Notes: a model not told the origin generated them from the letters alone. A stretch of 64,000 nt of DNA from Planctomycetota bacterium (GCA_029936315.1 JAPYTD010000019.1:1-64000), one strand, 5' to 3'; shown: positions 44,679 through 54,656, numbered from the stretch's first letter. Made by a program: numbers and translations.

Positions 44679-46520
44679 TCAGCCCAGGTCCGAAGCCACC
44701 GCTACCACCGGCAGCGTGACCCGAAACGTCGAGCCCGCGCCGAGTTTGCTGCGCACGGTGATCGAGCCACCGCAGGACTCGACCGCGTTGCGAGCCAACG
44801 TCAGGCCGAGACCGGTGCCATTCGCCTTGTTGACCATCTGGTCGTGGCCAACCTGCAAGAACGGCTCAAACATCGTCTCGAGATCTTTGGCCGCAATCCC
44901 CAGGCCTTGATCCACCACATCGACCACAACCTGTCCATCGATGACGTCGGCACGCACCTCGACCGCGGTATCCGGCTCGCTGAACTTCCCGGCGTTGTCG
45001 AGCAGGCGATTCCACACCTCCACGACCCGCCGGCTGTCGCCCATGATCGTCGGCAACGATTCCGCAAGGTCGCAACGCACACGATCCTTCAGTGCCGGAT
45101 CCAAATCCGAGACGGCTTCGCGAATGGTTGCCGCGATGTCGATCGGCGCATTGGTGTCGTTCTCAACAGAACCGAGTTCGAGCACGTCATCGAGCAACTT
45201 CGCCAACCGCTGCGCGCCATGCAGGGCGATGCAGGAGAACTCTTCCCGCACGGATGCGTCCTCGTCCTTACCCGGGTCGACTTGCGTCAGGATTTCGGTA
45301 GCCCCGAGAATCTCGGACATCGGCGTGCGGAACTCGTGGCTGACGTTGGTCACGAACTCAGCTTTGGCCTGCACCGCCAGCAGTGCCGCATCGCGCGATG
45401 CCACCAACTCGATCTCCGTCTTCTCGCGCTTCGCGATGTTCTCTTGGAGGCGCTCGGCCATTTCGTTGAACGCAGTGCCGAGTTCACCGAACTCATCTGG
45501 GCTCTCAATGCTCACGCGAACGTCGAGGTCACCGCGACCAATGCGTTGCGTGGCTTCGCGCAGCGAGATGATCGGATCGAGCGTACGGCGAATCTGCACG
45601 AGACTGCCGAGGATTACAAACAGCAGGGTGCCGATCGCCGTCAGCCAAAAGAAGCGCACGAACTCGGTGTCCACGGCGAGTGCTTCGGCGCGCGACCGTG
45701 ACTGGATAACCCAAATGTCCATCGCGTAGTGCGGCGACAGGAACGCTTGCCAGAAGCGACCGAGATGCGGCTCGCCAGCAATCGACCAGTCCAGCCCCCC
45801 CGACGAACGGGTCTTCCCGGTCGAGCTCTTGTCGAACACACCCGCACCGATAACCTGCGAAGCCGTGAGGTTCTCAAACGTGTGGTACAGCACGCGGCCA
45901 CGCCGATCACATGCGGCGAACTCACAGCGAGTCCCACGCAATTCCTGCGGATCCCAAAGCCAATCGGAGTTGATCAGTGCTACGACTCTGGTGTCCGTGC
46001 CGTCCTTTGGATCGATGTCGAGCGACATGCGCAACTCGACTGGATCACCACCGCACTGCAAGACCGGCTTGCCGGCGGCCAGGTGCGCTCGTTCGGCGCT
46101 GTCCATCTCGATGGGCACGAACTCCCCATCCCCACACAACACCTCGACACGGTCGCCATCGCCGTCGACCAACCACATCGCGGTGCAGTGCAACGAGACT
46201 TGGCCCTTCAACGCATCGCCGCCGGCCCTCGCGCCTTCCGTGCGCCAGCTCTGCACAAGATCACTGGCCAAGGACACATCACTGGCGACTTGATTCAGCC
46301 TGGCCGCGATCGCCATACCAGAACTCTTCGCCCCGTTACGCAGGCCCTCCTTGGTGTCCTGGCGAACCTGGTCACTGACCTTGCTCACCGACAACGTCGC
46401 GAAGATGATCAGTGGCAACAACGCGCAGACGACAAACAACAGCACGAAACGCCGACCCAACTTCGACGTGAGCGCACATGCTGTTGCGTGAGTACGCCGC
46501 GCGTGCTCTCTATCCGTCAA
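44679..46520 (-). CDS. Membrane sensor histidine kinase (HAMP-HisKA-HATPase)
   Basis: HAMP LDPIISLREATQRIGRGDLDVRVSI; FVTNVSHEFRTPMSEILGATEIL; HATPase DNAGKFSEPDTAVEVRADV...DQGLGI. Confidence 0.94.
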   Translation of the reverse strand: MTDREHARRTHATACALTSKLGRRFVLLFVVCALLPLIIFATLSVSKVSDQVRQDTKEGLRNGAKSSGMAIAARLNQVASDVSLASDLVQSWRTEGARAGGDALKGQVSLHCTAMWLVDGDGDRVEVLCGDGEFVPIEMDSAERAHLAAGKPVLQCGGDPVELRMSLDIDPKDGTDTRVVALINSDWLWDPQELRGTRCEFAACDRRGRVLYHTFENLTASQVIGAGVFDKSSTGKTRSSGGLDWSIAGEPHLGRFWQAFLSPHYAMDIWVIQSRSRAEALAVDTEFVRFFWLTAIGTLLFVILGSLVQIRRTLDPIISLREATQRIGRGDLDVRVSIESPDEFGELGTAFNEMAERLQENIAKREKTEIELVASRDAALLAVQAKAEFVTNVSHEFRTPMSEILGATEILTQVDPGKDEDASVREEFSCIALHGAQRLAKLLDDVLELGSVENDTNAPIDIAATIREAVSDLDPALKDRVRCDLAESLPTIMGDSRRVVEVWNRLLDNAGKFSEPDTAVEVRADVIDGQVVVDVVDQGLGIAAKDLETMFEPFLQVGHDQMVNKANGTGLGLTLARNAVESCGGSITVRSKLGAGSTFRVTLPVVAVASDLG

Positions 46521-46522
46521 TG

Positions 46523-47167
46523 CTAGACGCTCCCGGCTTGCCCAACGAGGGCAGGCTCAGCAGCGGGTTCCTCGACGGGCGCGGGCTGTGTGCCTTCCTC
46601 CACCTGCTGGAACGTGCCAACGGCTCGGTCAACGCCATCGCATGCCAACACGACTGCCGTCAGCTCTTCGCGCGTCTCACCGGTCGTAGCCATGTATTCC
46701 GTCAACTTGACGCGCAACTCGGCCTGGGCACGACGAATGGCATCGACGCGCTCACCAACTCCGACCACCGCCTTGTTGAGGCACGAGACTTCTTCCTTCA
46801 TGAAGTCGGCCCGGCGCGTGCGCAGCGGCGGCGGCAACTTGCCCTCGGCCAAGAGCTTCAGGTTGCGCTTGTAGCGCACCATCGGCCCGGCAACTCGGTG
46901 CGAGTAGCGCACCGATCCGAATACCACGATGACCAGGCACATCGCAGCAAGCATCCAGAAACGCTCGTGCAGGTAGAGCATGACGATCGCCTGCTCTTCG
47001 TAGCCACCGGCCAGGTCGACGGAGCCCAAGTCCCACAGCAGCGGCGAGAAGATGCCGAGGCTGACGGCCAACAGAACCATGCCGCCATAGGTGAGGCCGT
47101 GAATGATCAGGCTGCCTTGCAGCTTCCAATCAACGATGTACCGCCAACGTTGGATGCGAGTGTTCAT
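46523..47167 (-). CDS. Two-TM protein with HAMP-like domain, no catalytic output
   Basis: Two TM helices; VRYSHRVAGPMVRYKRNLKLLAEGKLPPPLRTRRADFMKEEVSCLN. Confidence 0.65.
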   Translation of the reverse strand: MNTRIQRWRYIVDWKLQGSLIIHGLTYGGMVLLAVSLGIFSPLLWDLGSVDLAGGYEEQAIVMLYLHERFWMLAAMCLVIVVFGSVRYSHRVAGPMVRYKRNLKLLAEGKLPPPLRTRRADFMKEEVSCLNKAVVGVGERVDAIRRAQAELRVKLTEYMATTGETREELTAVVLACDGVDRAVGTFQQVEEGTQPAPVEEPAAEPALVGQAGSV

Positions 47168-47169
47168 GA

Positions 47170-47919
47170 TTAGTAGTTCGCTGCGACTCCGAAGAAGGCG
47201 CCATTGTTGGCACGAATCACATCATCCAAGCCAGTTGGCTCGCCGAGTGAAATCGCGGTGGAACGGTCCGGTCCGAGGCTGAACAAATCGAAGTCGGTGT
47301 TCAGTGGGAACATGTAGCGGTCCCGACGACGCGTGATTTCCGTCGGCACACCCGAGAAGATCGAGAAGTTTCCTTCGGTAGAAACCGACTGTTGGATCGC
47401 GGACCGCTCCATGATGTCAATCGGGCGGCCGAGCTTGATTTGGAGGGCGTTGTAGTCGAGCGTCACGTTGGAGTCGTGCACTGCCATCGCCTTCTGCGGC
47501 AAACCAGTCGCGGCCATCACACCATCGCCGCCATCTCCGCCATCGCCCGAACCAACCAGCGGCCCAAACGCCGATGGATCGACGAGCCCCGCAGCGATCG
47601 CCCACTCAAGGCCATCACCAGTGCCATCGGCGTAGTTCAGGTAGCAGTACGGAACACCCCAAGGATCGTTCTTGCCGCCATAGCCAACCTGGTAGAGCGA
47701 CAGCGGCAGCTTGCCGCCGTTGTTCGCCGTGTAGGAGCTGACCGCGTTCGAGATCGTGACCAACTCATGCTTGGCCTTGCCGACGCGAGCGACGCGAAGA
47801 GCCGACACGTACTGCGGAATCCCGATCGACGCGATGATGGCCAGAATCGCCACCACGATGATCAACTCCAGCAGCGTAAAGCCAGCGGTTTTGCGAACGT
47901 TGGAATCCCCCAAGCACAT
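47170..47919 (-). CDS. Type IV pilin/type II pseudopilin-like protein
   Basis: Prepilin motif KTAGFTLLELIIVVAILAIIASIGIPQYVSAL. Confidence 0.9.
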   Translation of the reverse strand: MCLGDSNVRKTAGFTLLELIIVVAILAIIASIGIPQYVSALRVARVGKAKHELVTISNAVSSYTANNGGKLPLSLYQVGYGGKNDPWGVPYCYLNYADGTGDGLEWAIAAGLVDPSAFGPLVGSGDGGDGGDGVMAATGLPQKAMAVHDSNVTLDYNALQIKLGRPIDIMERSAIQQSVSTEGNFSIFSGVPTEITRRRDRYMFPLNTDFDLFSLGPDRSTAISLGEPTGLDDVIRANNGAFFGVAANY

Positions 47920-48101
47920 GTCTTGAGCTATCGGACTCCGGGCGCAGCGGTCCTGAGCTTTGTCAGAACGGTCGGTGAATACCCCTAGCCACGGGCGCAA
48001 TCACGGTCCGGATCGCTAAGCTGGCCATCCCGAGCCGCAGCGGCGGCACTCCTACCTCGGTGGAACGAGCTTGCCACTCCCTCGCATTGCGAAGGGGAAA
48101 G

Positions 48102-48189
48102 TGGTGCCCAGGAGAGGACTTGAACCTCCAATCCCATAAAGAGAACTAGCACCTCAAGCTAGCGCGTCTGCCAATTCCGCCACCTGGGC
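48102..48189 (-). tRNA. tRNA-Leu (anticodon GAG)
   Basis: Minus strand GCCCAGGTGGCGGAATTGGCAGACGCGCTAGCTTGAGGTGCTAGTTCTCTTTATGGGATTGGAGGTTCAAGTCCTCTCCTGGGCACCA; class II variable arm, CCA encoded. Confidence 0.96.
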
Positions 48190-48288
48190 GTTCCAGCGAG
48201 GGCCGGAGACCGTAGCGGACCGACGCGGCTTTTCAAGCCCGTGCCCCACCCGATCTGGCACGCGATCTGACCTGGGCCATAACAGCCG

Positions 48289-50418
48289 CTACTTGAGGTT
48301 GGTCATGATCCGAGCCTGGTACCGGATGTAGCTATTTTCGAGCTCCACCTGGATCGCCGCTACTCGCAGCATCTTCGCCATGCCACGGAACCGCAGCAGG
48401 GTCTTGCGATCGTCTTCGGTGAAGTTGCTGCGCTCCTTGGCCCACCGTGAATCGAGCCAGGACCTGACGCGCTGGTCGAACTCGCCGCCCTGCCGGGTCA
48501 GCGTGTCCGGCAGACTCGCGATGCTGGGGTAGCGCGGGTAGTACTTGCGGCGAACCTCTTCCTCGGCGGTAGCACGCATTTGGCGCATCCAGCCCTGGTC
48601 GGCCATCTCCGAACTCTGGTCCGCGAAGTTCAGGTAGTCGTCGAGCACCGGCACCATGTTCGCGCCGTTGATCCAAACCAGCCCGCTGAGCGACTGCGAC
48701 AGCTCGGACTCAAGCTCGGCGAACTCAGGCAAGTCGCGAATCGACTTCGCGTTGGTGATCGAGCTGTATTTCGTCAACAGGATGTCGCGAATCAACGGAC
48801 CCGAGTTGGACACGATGAAGAACTCGCGGAACACGAGCATCGCGATCGTGCCGGTAGCCGGAATCTGCGGGTTGGTGAACTCGGTCACCGGCTCGTCGAG
48901 CTTGCGATCACCGAACGGCACCGGCAGGTGCCAGACTCGCTGGAAGCCGAAGCTCTTGTGGTAGTTGCTCAGCATCGAGACCAGGGACTCGACCAGCGGT
49001 GCGCCGTTCGGCCGCAGCCAGAACACCCACGCAACCTGCGGCATCGGCGACTTGGCAGTCACCGGGATCATCAGCTCTCCGGTCTCTTTGTCGATCGACG
49101 TGTCCGGAATGTTGCGGCGGAACACGAAGCCCGTGCGCGGCTTGAAAGCCAGACGCAAACGGTCGACGAGATCGCGCACGTCCTGAACCTGTTCACCGTT
49201 GAAGGTCGCGCGCCGCAGCGCGTCGTTGATCAGACTCTTCTCATCGACCTCCAACGCATCAAACATCGCGTGCAAGAACTCGCCCGCCGGCATGCGCAAG
49301 GCAGCCGCAGCACAGGCACTCGCTGGCACGAGCTTCAAGAACGGATCAAGCCACTGCGAGCGACGCTGCTTCTCCGCCGTGTAGAAGCTGCTTTGGAACG
49401 CCGTGTGCTGCTTGCTGTTCAGGCCAATCAGGCCAGTCGCGCCCAACACGTTACCTTCAAACATGATGCCGCCCGCAACCTGCATCCAGCCTTTCAGGTT
49501 GAGGAAACTGGCGAGCACGCGCTCGTTCATGCTGTCGCGGTTCTGCGGGTCGGGCCAGCTGGCCGCCTTCCTACGGAAGCCGTCAAACGCGTTGGGCTCG
49601 ATCAAATACTCGATCACGTTGGGGGCCGAGACGGCGTTGTCCTCAGCCCACTGCATGATGCGCTTCTCCGCGCCATCGGTGTAAGCCGGCTGTTGGCCAA
49701 TCGGTTGTTCATCGCGGCTGCCATCGATCAGCCTCTGTGCCTGGTCGAGCAACCCCGTGTAGTTCGAGACCATGACCGCATCTTTGTGGCGCTTGATATA
49801 CAGCGGCGGTTGGTTCGGCAGTGTGATAACCAGCAGGTCATCCTGCGAAGTCACCTTGACGCCGTTTTCCTCGGCCATGCCCTGCACGTAGCCAAAGCCC
49901 ATCAAGCCGAGCGCAGCCTTGGCGCGCCAACCAACGCGCGTGTAGAGACACCAACGAGGCTCCGCCAGCAGTCGCGCAGGCACCACGGAGTAATCCATGT
50001 TCGTGCCCGCGAAGATGACCTCGGTGCCAATCAAGTCGCGCATGACGTCGATTACGCCATTGGTCTGCGTGCTGATTTCGTCGAACTGCTCGCGCGCCTG
50101 GTCGATGTAGCCGTCGACGTCATCAGAACTAAGCCCACCGCCCGCATCCTGAAACTCGCCGTAGCCCTCGGAGTTGAGCAGCGCTTGCCAGAACCGAGGT
50201 TCGGGGAACGGATCAAAGTCCTCGGCGAGGTTTTGTTTGCGCACGAAGAAGTTCACGCCACGAGGCACGATGTCGCGCAGCTCCGGCAGGGATCCTTCGA
50301 AGGGATTGAAGATGAACGCCGCGACGAACATCAGCAGGAAGACCCCCAACCCGAAAACGGAGATCAGCAGGGTCCGCCAAATACGGCGCTTCTTTTGTTT
50401 GGGCTTCGACTTGGCCAT
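48289..50418 (-). CDS. Large membrane-anchored extracytoplasmic protein, uncharacterized
   Basis: Basic N-terminus plus TM (RRIWRTLLISVFGLGVFLLMFVAAFIF), 709 aa; no motif I recognise. Confidence 0.75.
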   Translation of the reverse strand: MAKSKPKQKKRRIWRTLLISVFGLGVFLLMFVAAFIFNPFEGSLPELRDIVPRGVNFFVRKQNLAEDFDPFPEPRFWQALLNSEGYGEFQDAGGGLSSDDVDGYIDQAREQFDEISTQTNGVIDVMRDLIGTEVIFAGTNMDYSVVPARLLAEPRWCLYTRVGWRAKAALGLMGFGYVQGMAEENGVKVTSQDDLLVITLPNQPPLYIKRHKDAVMVSNYTGLLDQAQRLIDGSRDEQPIGQQPAYTDGAEKRIMQWAEDNAVSAPNVIEYLIEPNAFDGFRRKAASWPDPQNRDSMNERVLASFLNLKGWMQVAGGIMFEGNVLGATGLIGLNSKQHTAFQSSFYTAEKQRRSQWLDPFLKLVPASACAAAALRMPAGEFLHAMFDALEVDEKSLINDALRRATFNGEQVQDVRDLVDRLRLAFKPRTGFVFRRNIPDTSIDKETGELMIPVTAKSPMPQVAWVFWLRPNGAPLVESLVSMLSNYHKSFGFQRVWHLPVPFGDRKLDEPVTEFTNPQIPATGTIAMLVFREFFIVSNSGPLIRDILLTKYSSITNAKSIRDLPEFAELESELSQSLSGLVWINGANMVPVLDDYLNFADQSSEMADQGWMRQMRATAEEEVRRKYYPRYPSIASLPDTLTRQGGEFDQRVRSWLDSRWAKERSNFTEDDRKTLLRFRGMAKMLRVAAIQVELENSYIRYQARIMTNLK

Positions 50419-50582
50419 CGGGCGGCAGCGTAGCGAACGAGTGCACCCGGCTGCACGGTCGTTCTGCCAGGGTTCTCAGATGAGGCATCCTTGAAGAGAT
50501 CTAGTTGCCCCTCCGACGCCTGGGGCAGCAAGACCTTCCCGCAGGTTTGCTATGGCCTTGGCTGACCGGTCTACTCGCCTAC

Positions 50583-51770
50583 ATGACTGGTCTCGTCCCG
50601 AACGCCCGCTCCCGCCTTATCGAAGCTTCGGCGACTCTCGCCATGACGGACATGGCGAACAAGTTGCGGGCCGCGGGCCGCGACGTCGTCTCGCTGGGCG
50701 CCGGCGAGCCGGATTTCCCAACGCCAGAACCAATCGCCAAGGCCGGAATCGAAGCCATCGAACAGGGTAACTACCGCTACACGTCAGCCGCCGGAACTCC
50801 CGAACTGCGTCAGGCCGGCGCCGAGTGGTTGTCGTCGAACTTCGACCTCGATTACTCAAAAGACGAAGTCATGGTCTGCGCCGGCGCCAAAGCAGCACTG
50901 CACATGTCCTTGGCGGCCATTGTCGAGCCCGGCGATCGGGTACTCGTGCTCGCCCCCTACTGGGTCTCCTACCCGGCCCTGATCACCTTGGCCGATGGCG
51001 AGCCGGTTATTGTGCCGCCAAATCCCGAGCGCAGATTCGTTCCCGACGCAGCGGCCATCGAAGCGATGGCGAAGGAACACAACGCCGCCGGCGTCATCAT
51101 CAACTTCCCCAGCAACCCATCGGGTGCCGTTCCAAGCAAGGACGATCTGCAGGCCCTGGTCGACGTGTGTGCACGGCACGACATGTGGATCATCTCCGAT
51201 GAGATCTACTCGACGCTGCTTTACGACGATGCCGAGCACATCTCGCCAGCCAGCCTCCGAGGTGGCCGCGAACGCACGATCGTCGTCAACGGCTTCACCA
51301 AGAGCCACACGCTGACTGGTTGGCGCACGAGCTTCCTTGCCGCATCGAAGGACGTGGTAGCGACCGCGGCGCGCCTGCAGAGTCAGGTGCTCGGCAACCC
51401 GTGCACGATCAGTCAGGCGGCGATGCTCAAAGCCTGCCAACTACCGCTACCCGACGAACACAAACGGCGCATGGCAGCGTTCACCGAACGTCGCGACTAC
51501 CTGGTGCGCGAGGTCAACCAGCTGTCGAGCGTCTCGCTCGCGACGCCGCGTGGTGCCTTCTATGCGCTGATGGACATGCGCCCCATCTGTGAAGCGCGCA
51601 ACATCACCGACCTGCAGGCGTGCCACGAACTGCTCGAGCAACACCACCTGGCGCTCGTTCCTGGTGCCGCATTTGGGGCGCCAGGATTCATCCGCGCCAG
51701 CTTCGCAGCAAACATAGACACGCTGAAGAAGGCCGTCGTGCGCCTCGCTGCGTGGGTAGGTGCCAAATGA
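50583..51770 (+). CDS. PLP-dependent aminotransferase (class I, aspartate aminotransferase-like)
   Basis: VSLGAGEPDFPTPEPI, NFPSNPSGAVPSKDDL, ISDEIYSTLLYDD, VNGFTKSHTLTGWRTSF (PLP Lys). Confidence 0.94.
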   Translation: MTGLVPNARSRLIEASATLAMTDMANKLRAAGRDVVSLGAGEPDFPTPEPIAKAGIEAIEQGNYRYTSAAGTPELRQAGAEWLSSNFDLDYSKDEVMVCAGAKAALHMSLAAIVEPGDRVLVLAPYWVSYPALITLADGEPVIVPPNPERRFVPDAAAIEAMAKEHNAAGVIINFPSNPSGAVPSKDDLQALVDVCARHDMWIISDEIYSTLLYDDAEHISPASLRGGRERTIVVNGFTKSHTLTGWRTSFLAASKDVVATAARLQSQVLGNPCTISQAAMLKACQLPLPDEHKRRMAAFTERRDYLVREVNQLSSVSLATPRGAFYALMDMRPICEARNITDLQACHELLEQHHLALVPGAAFGAPGFIRASFAANIDTLKKAVVRLAAWVGAK

Positions 51771-52858
51771 ACAACGACGAACAGAAGCTACGCATCGTGC
51801 AGGCAACCAATCTCGCCGCCTTGGATGCGACCGAACACGAATGGGATGTCTACGCGCAACTGCGCTCGGTCAAGCAACTGCAGACCAAGACCGGCAAGCC
51901 CTACCTGGTCATCGAACTCGCCGACCTGCACGCGGTCATCGAAGGCAAGATCTGGGACAACACCCCCGACGCCATGAGCGCTGCCGTCGAGGCCGCGGTT
52001 GGCAACGTCGTCAAGGTGCGCGGCAAGATCAAGATGTGGAACGACCAAGCGCAGATGGTCGTGACGCGACTGCGCGTGGTCGAACCAGGTGAGAACCCCG
52101 ACGACTTAGATCCCGACCAGCTGACCGACCCGGCGTTGGCGAACGTTGAGGATCTGATCTGCCGCACGATGGTCTTCGACATCGAAACCGTGCCGGCGCT
52201 CGACCTGCGCGAACTTCCCGCCACGGTTGCGAAATCGCTGTCCGATAACGCAGCCAAGAAGGACATGGACACCGGGGCCGTCATGGGCATGTCGCCGTTC
52301 TTCGGCAAGGTGGTGTCGCTAGCGGTTGGCGATGGCGATGCCGAGCCGGGCAGCGAAGCCGACCAAATCACGGTGCTGGCTGTGCCTCCCGACGACTTCG
52401 ACACCTCGGATTGCCCACCGTGGCTGCGCTACATGAGTGAACCGGATCTGCTGCGCGCGTTCTGGGCACTCGCCTCCAAAGCTGAGTGCGTCGTGTCGTA
52501 CAACGGTCGCGGCTTTGACGTGCCGTTCATCGTGGCGCGCAGCTTGATCCACAACATCCCGGCGCGCGTCGACCTCGTCTCCGGCAAGTGGTCGTTGCGC
52601 CCCCACCTCGACCTGTTCGAGTTGGTCACGCAGCGCGGTCGCGGCCCAAGCAAGCTCGACGTCGTATGCTGGGCGCTCGGCATCGAGAGCCCCAAGGGTG
52701 TCATGGATGGCTCGATGGTGGCGCCAGCGTATGCCGCCGGCGAGATCGTCAAGATCGCCGAATACAACGCGCACGATGTGCGGGCCACCAGCGCGGTCTA
52801 TCGCAAGTGCCGCGATTTGATTCTGCGTTATCGTGCCGACTGGACGCCGCGTAAATAG
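51767..52858 (+). CDS. OB-fold (YhaM/CBF1-like) plus DEDDy 3'-5' exonuclease (PolB-exonuclease-like) fusion
   Basis: LQTKTGKPYLVIELADLHAVIEGKIWD (OB); FDIETVP, SYNGRGFDVPF, YNAHDVRAT (DEDDy motifs); ATGA overlap with aminotransferase. Confidence 0.82.
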   Translation: MNNDEQKLRIVQATNLAALDATEHEWDVYAQLRSVKQLQTKTGKPYLVIELADLHAVIEGKIWDNTPDAMSAAVEAAVGNVVKVRGKIKMWNDQAQMVVTRLRVVEPGENPDDLDPDQLTDPALANVEDLICRTMVFDIETVPALDLRELPATVAKSLSDNAAKKDMDTGAVMGMSPFFGKVVSLAVGDGDAEPGSEADQITVLAVPPDDFDTSDCPPWLRYMSEPDLLRAFWALASKAECVVSYNGRGFDVPFIVARSLIHNIPARVDLVSGKWSLRPHLDLFELVTQRGRGPSKLDVVCWALGIESPKGVMDGSMVAPAYAAGEIVKIAEYNAHDVRATSAVYRKCRDLILRYRADWTPRK

Positions 52859-53004
52859 CGCGTAAGAAACTCGACAAGCCAATGACTCGAGGAGTAAGGG
52901 TACGACACAAAGCCGCGCGCACATTGCCAGCAAGGTGCTGCTTGCTGGGTTTCTCCTGACTTTGCGCGTGGTTCACGGCGCCGGTTCAAGGATTCACCGG
53001 GCTG

Positions 53005-54348
53005 CTAGATCACGAGCGCGTTGCGACACTGAGGCGGCAACGCAGCAAGACACAGTTCTTGCAGCTTCCGGCGCTTCGCCTTGTCCTCAACCGAAGTGAA
53101 TACGAACAGCTTCCACATGCGCGGGTAGCTGTCGGAGAGGTCACGCAAGCGCGGGATGTCATCGACGAAAGCATCGAGTGGCAACGTGCGCTCACCACTA
53201 CCGGGGAACCGCACGAGCGTCTTCGCTTCCTTCAGCTGCATCTTGCGCTTGGGGCAGTAGAGCAGGATGTCGACTTCCTCGCCCAAGACCTTTGACGCCT
53301 GCTGTTCGAGTTGCTGCTCCCACGCGAAGCGGGCCTCGTGCTTGCCCGGGGCGAAGTAGGTGTCGACCAACTCATCCTGCACGCCCTGGTTCTGGTAGTA
53401 GGGCAAGGTAAGCACGCGCTTGGGCAGCGCACGTCGCCGGAACCGCTGCACAAACCGCTGCAGCCGTTCGGTCGTTTGCGCATCGCCCAGATCCAACTCG
53501 CTCAGTCGCATGACCAGCGACTCGTCGGTCATGACCTGCAATTCGCTTGCCTGCAGCGCACCGGCTCGCATCGCCAATTCGACCATGCGCGAGAGCAGCG
53601 CACCGGCGGCGACCTTGGCGTGGTGGTAGTAGACGCGTTCGCTGAAGTGGTAGCGGCACTCGAGCACGCGCAGCAACTCACTGACGATGTCCTCGCGCAG
53701 CATGCCGTTCTTCTCGCAGTCGACAAACATCTCACCAGTGCTGCGATCGATGCGGAAGTAGTCGATGACGCGTTGATCGTAGCGCAGCTCAAGTCCAGTG
53801 AAGTGCGCATCACGGCGCAGGTAGTCGAGCAGGTCCGCATCAACCGTGTCGCTGACAACCTGACGCCAGAACTTAGGCACGGGGCGGCCCTTGCCGGTCA
53901 ACACCGCGAGCACACTGCTGCGTAGGTCTTGACGGTCGAGCTCTTCGCCGAGTTCCGTATCGCCGAGAACCGTCTCAAACCGCTCCGGCAAGTCGTGCCT
54001 AGGCAACAAACCGGTCTGGTCCTCGATGTTGTGGCCATACGGAATGTGCGTAACGTCGTGCAGCAACGCCGCCGCGCGCAGGATGCGACGCTCGTCATCG
54101 GTGACGCGATGACAACCGGCGGAATCCTTGGACGCATTCTTGGTGCACGCATCAAGCAAACGATCACAAACGTGCAGCGTGCCGATCGAGTGCTCGAAGC
54201 GAGTGTGCACCGCACCGGGGTAAACCAACGCGGCACTGCCGAGCTGCTTGATGCCACGCAGCCGTTGGAACTCAGCCGTGTCGACGAGCCGAAGCTCGTC
54301 GCGCGTCAGTTCGATGTCGCCGTGGACGGGGTCGCGGAGGATGCTCAA
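53005..54348 (-). CDS. HD-domain phosphohydrolase (dNTPase/SAMHD1-like)
   Basis: RDPVHGDIELTRDELRLVDTAEFQRLRGIKQLG, HTRFEHSIGTLHV, LLHDVTHIPYGH, DTVDADLLDYLRRDAHFTGL. Start uncertain; the ORF remains open to 54540. Confidence 0.87.
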   Translation of the reverse strand: MSILRDPVHGDIELTRDELRLVDTAEFQRLRGIKQLGSAALVYPGAVHTRFEHSIGTLHVCDRLLDACTKNASKDSAGCHRVTDDERRILRAAALLHDVTHIPYGHNIEDQTGLLPRHDLPERFETVLGDTELGEELDRQDLRSSVLAVLTGKGRPVPKFWRQVVSDTVDADLLDYLRRDAHFTGLELRYDQRVIDYFRIDRSTGEMFVDCEKNGMLREDIVSELLRVLECRYHFSERVYYHHAKVAAGALLSRMVELAMRAGALQASELQVMTDESLVMRLSELDLGDAQTTERLQRFVQRFRRRALPKRVLTLPYYQNQGVQDELVDTYFAPGKHEARFAWEQQLEQQASKVLGEEVDILLYCPKRKMQLKEAKTLVRFPGSGERTLPLDAFVDDIPRLRDLSDSYPRMWKLFVFTSVEDKAKRRKLQELCLAALPPQCRNALVI

Positions 54349-54425
54349 GTCACGCAGGCTAGCCCGCGCGGCCCAAGGTTCCAATCGGCGTCCGGCGCCA
54401 GACGCTGGCCCGGCGAGCAATCCGG

Positions 54426-54656
54426 CTAAAATCGGAACGGCAGGCGCAGGAAGCGCAGTTCTGGCAGCGACGGCGACGCCGTCACAAACGGCGGCACCGG
54501 GCCACCTGGCCGGTATTGCAAGTCGAACATCACGTCCCACATGACGAAGCGCGGCGCACCGCTACCTAGCCAAGTCTGCAGATCGCCGTCGGTGAGGTCG
54601 TAGACGAACTCTTGCTCACCTTCGGAATACCGCTCACCAGTCGCACTGTTCGGCAC
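54426..54656 (-). pseudogene. Possible C-terminal gene remnant (about 76 codons) or short ORF
   Basis: GERYSEGEQEFVYDLTDGDLQTWLGSGAPRFVMWDVMFDLQYRPGGPVPPFVTASPSLPELRFLRLPFRF has native-like composition, but the frame is closed by a TGA inside the hairpin at 54677-54714. Confidence 0.4.

Noticed and set aside
48580-50433. 617-aa plus-strand ORF
   Set aside because: Antisense shadow of 48289-50418; biased composition and no recognisable motif.
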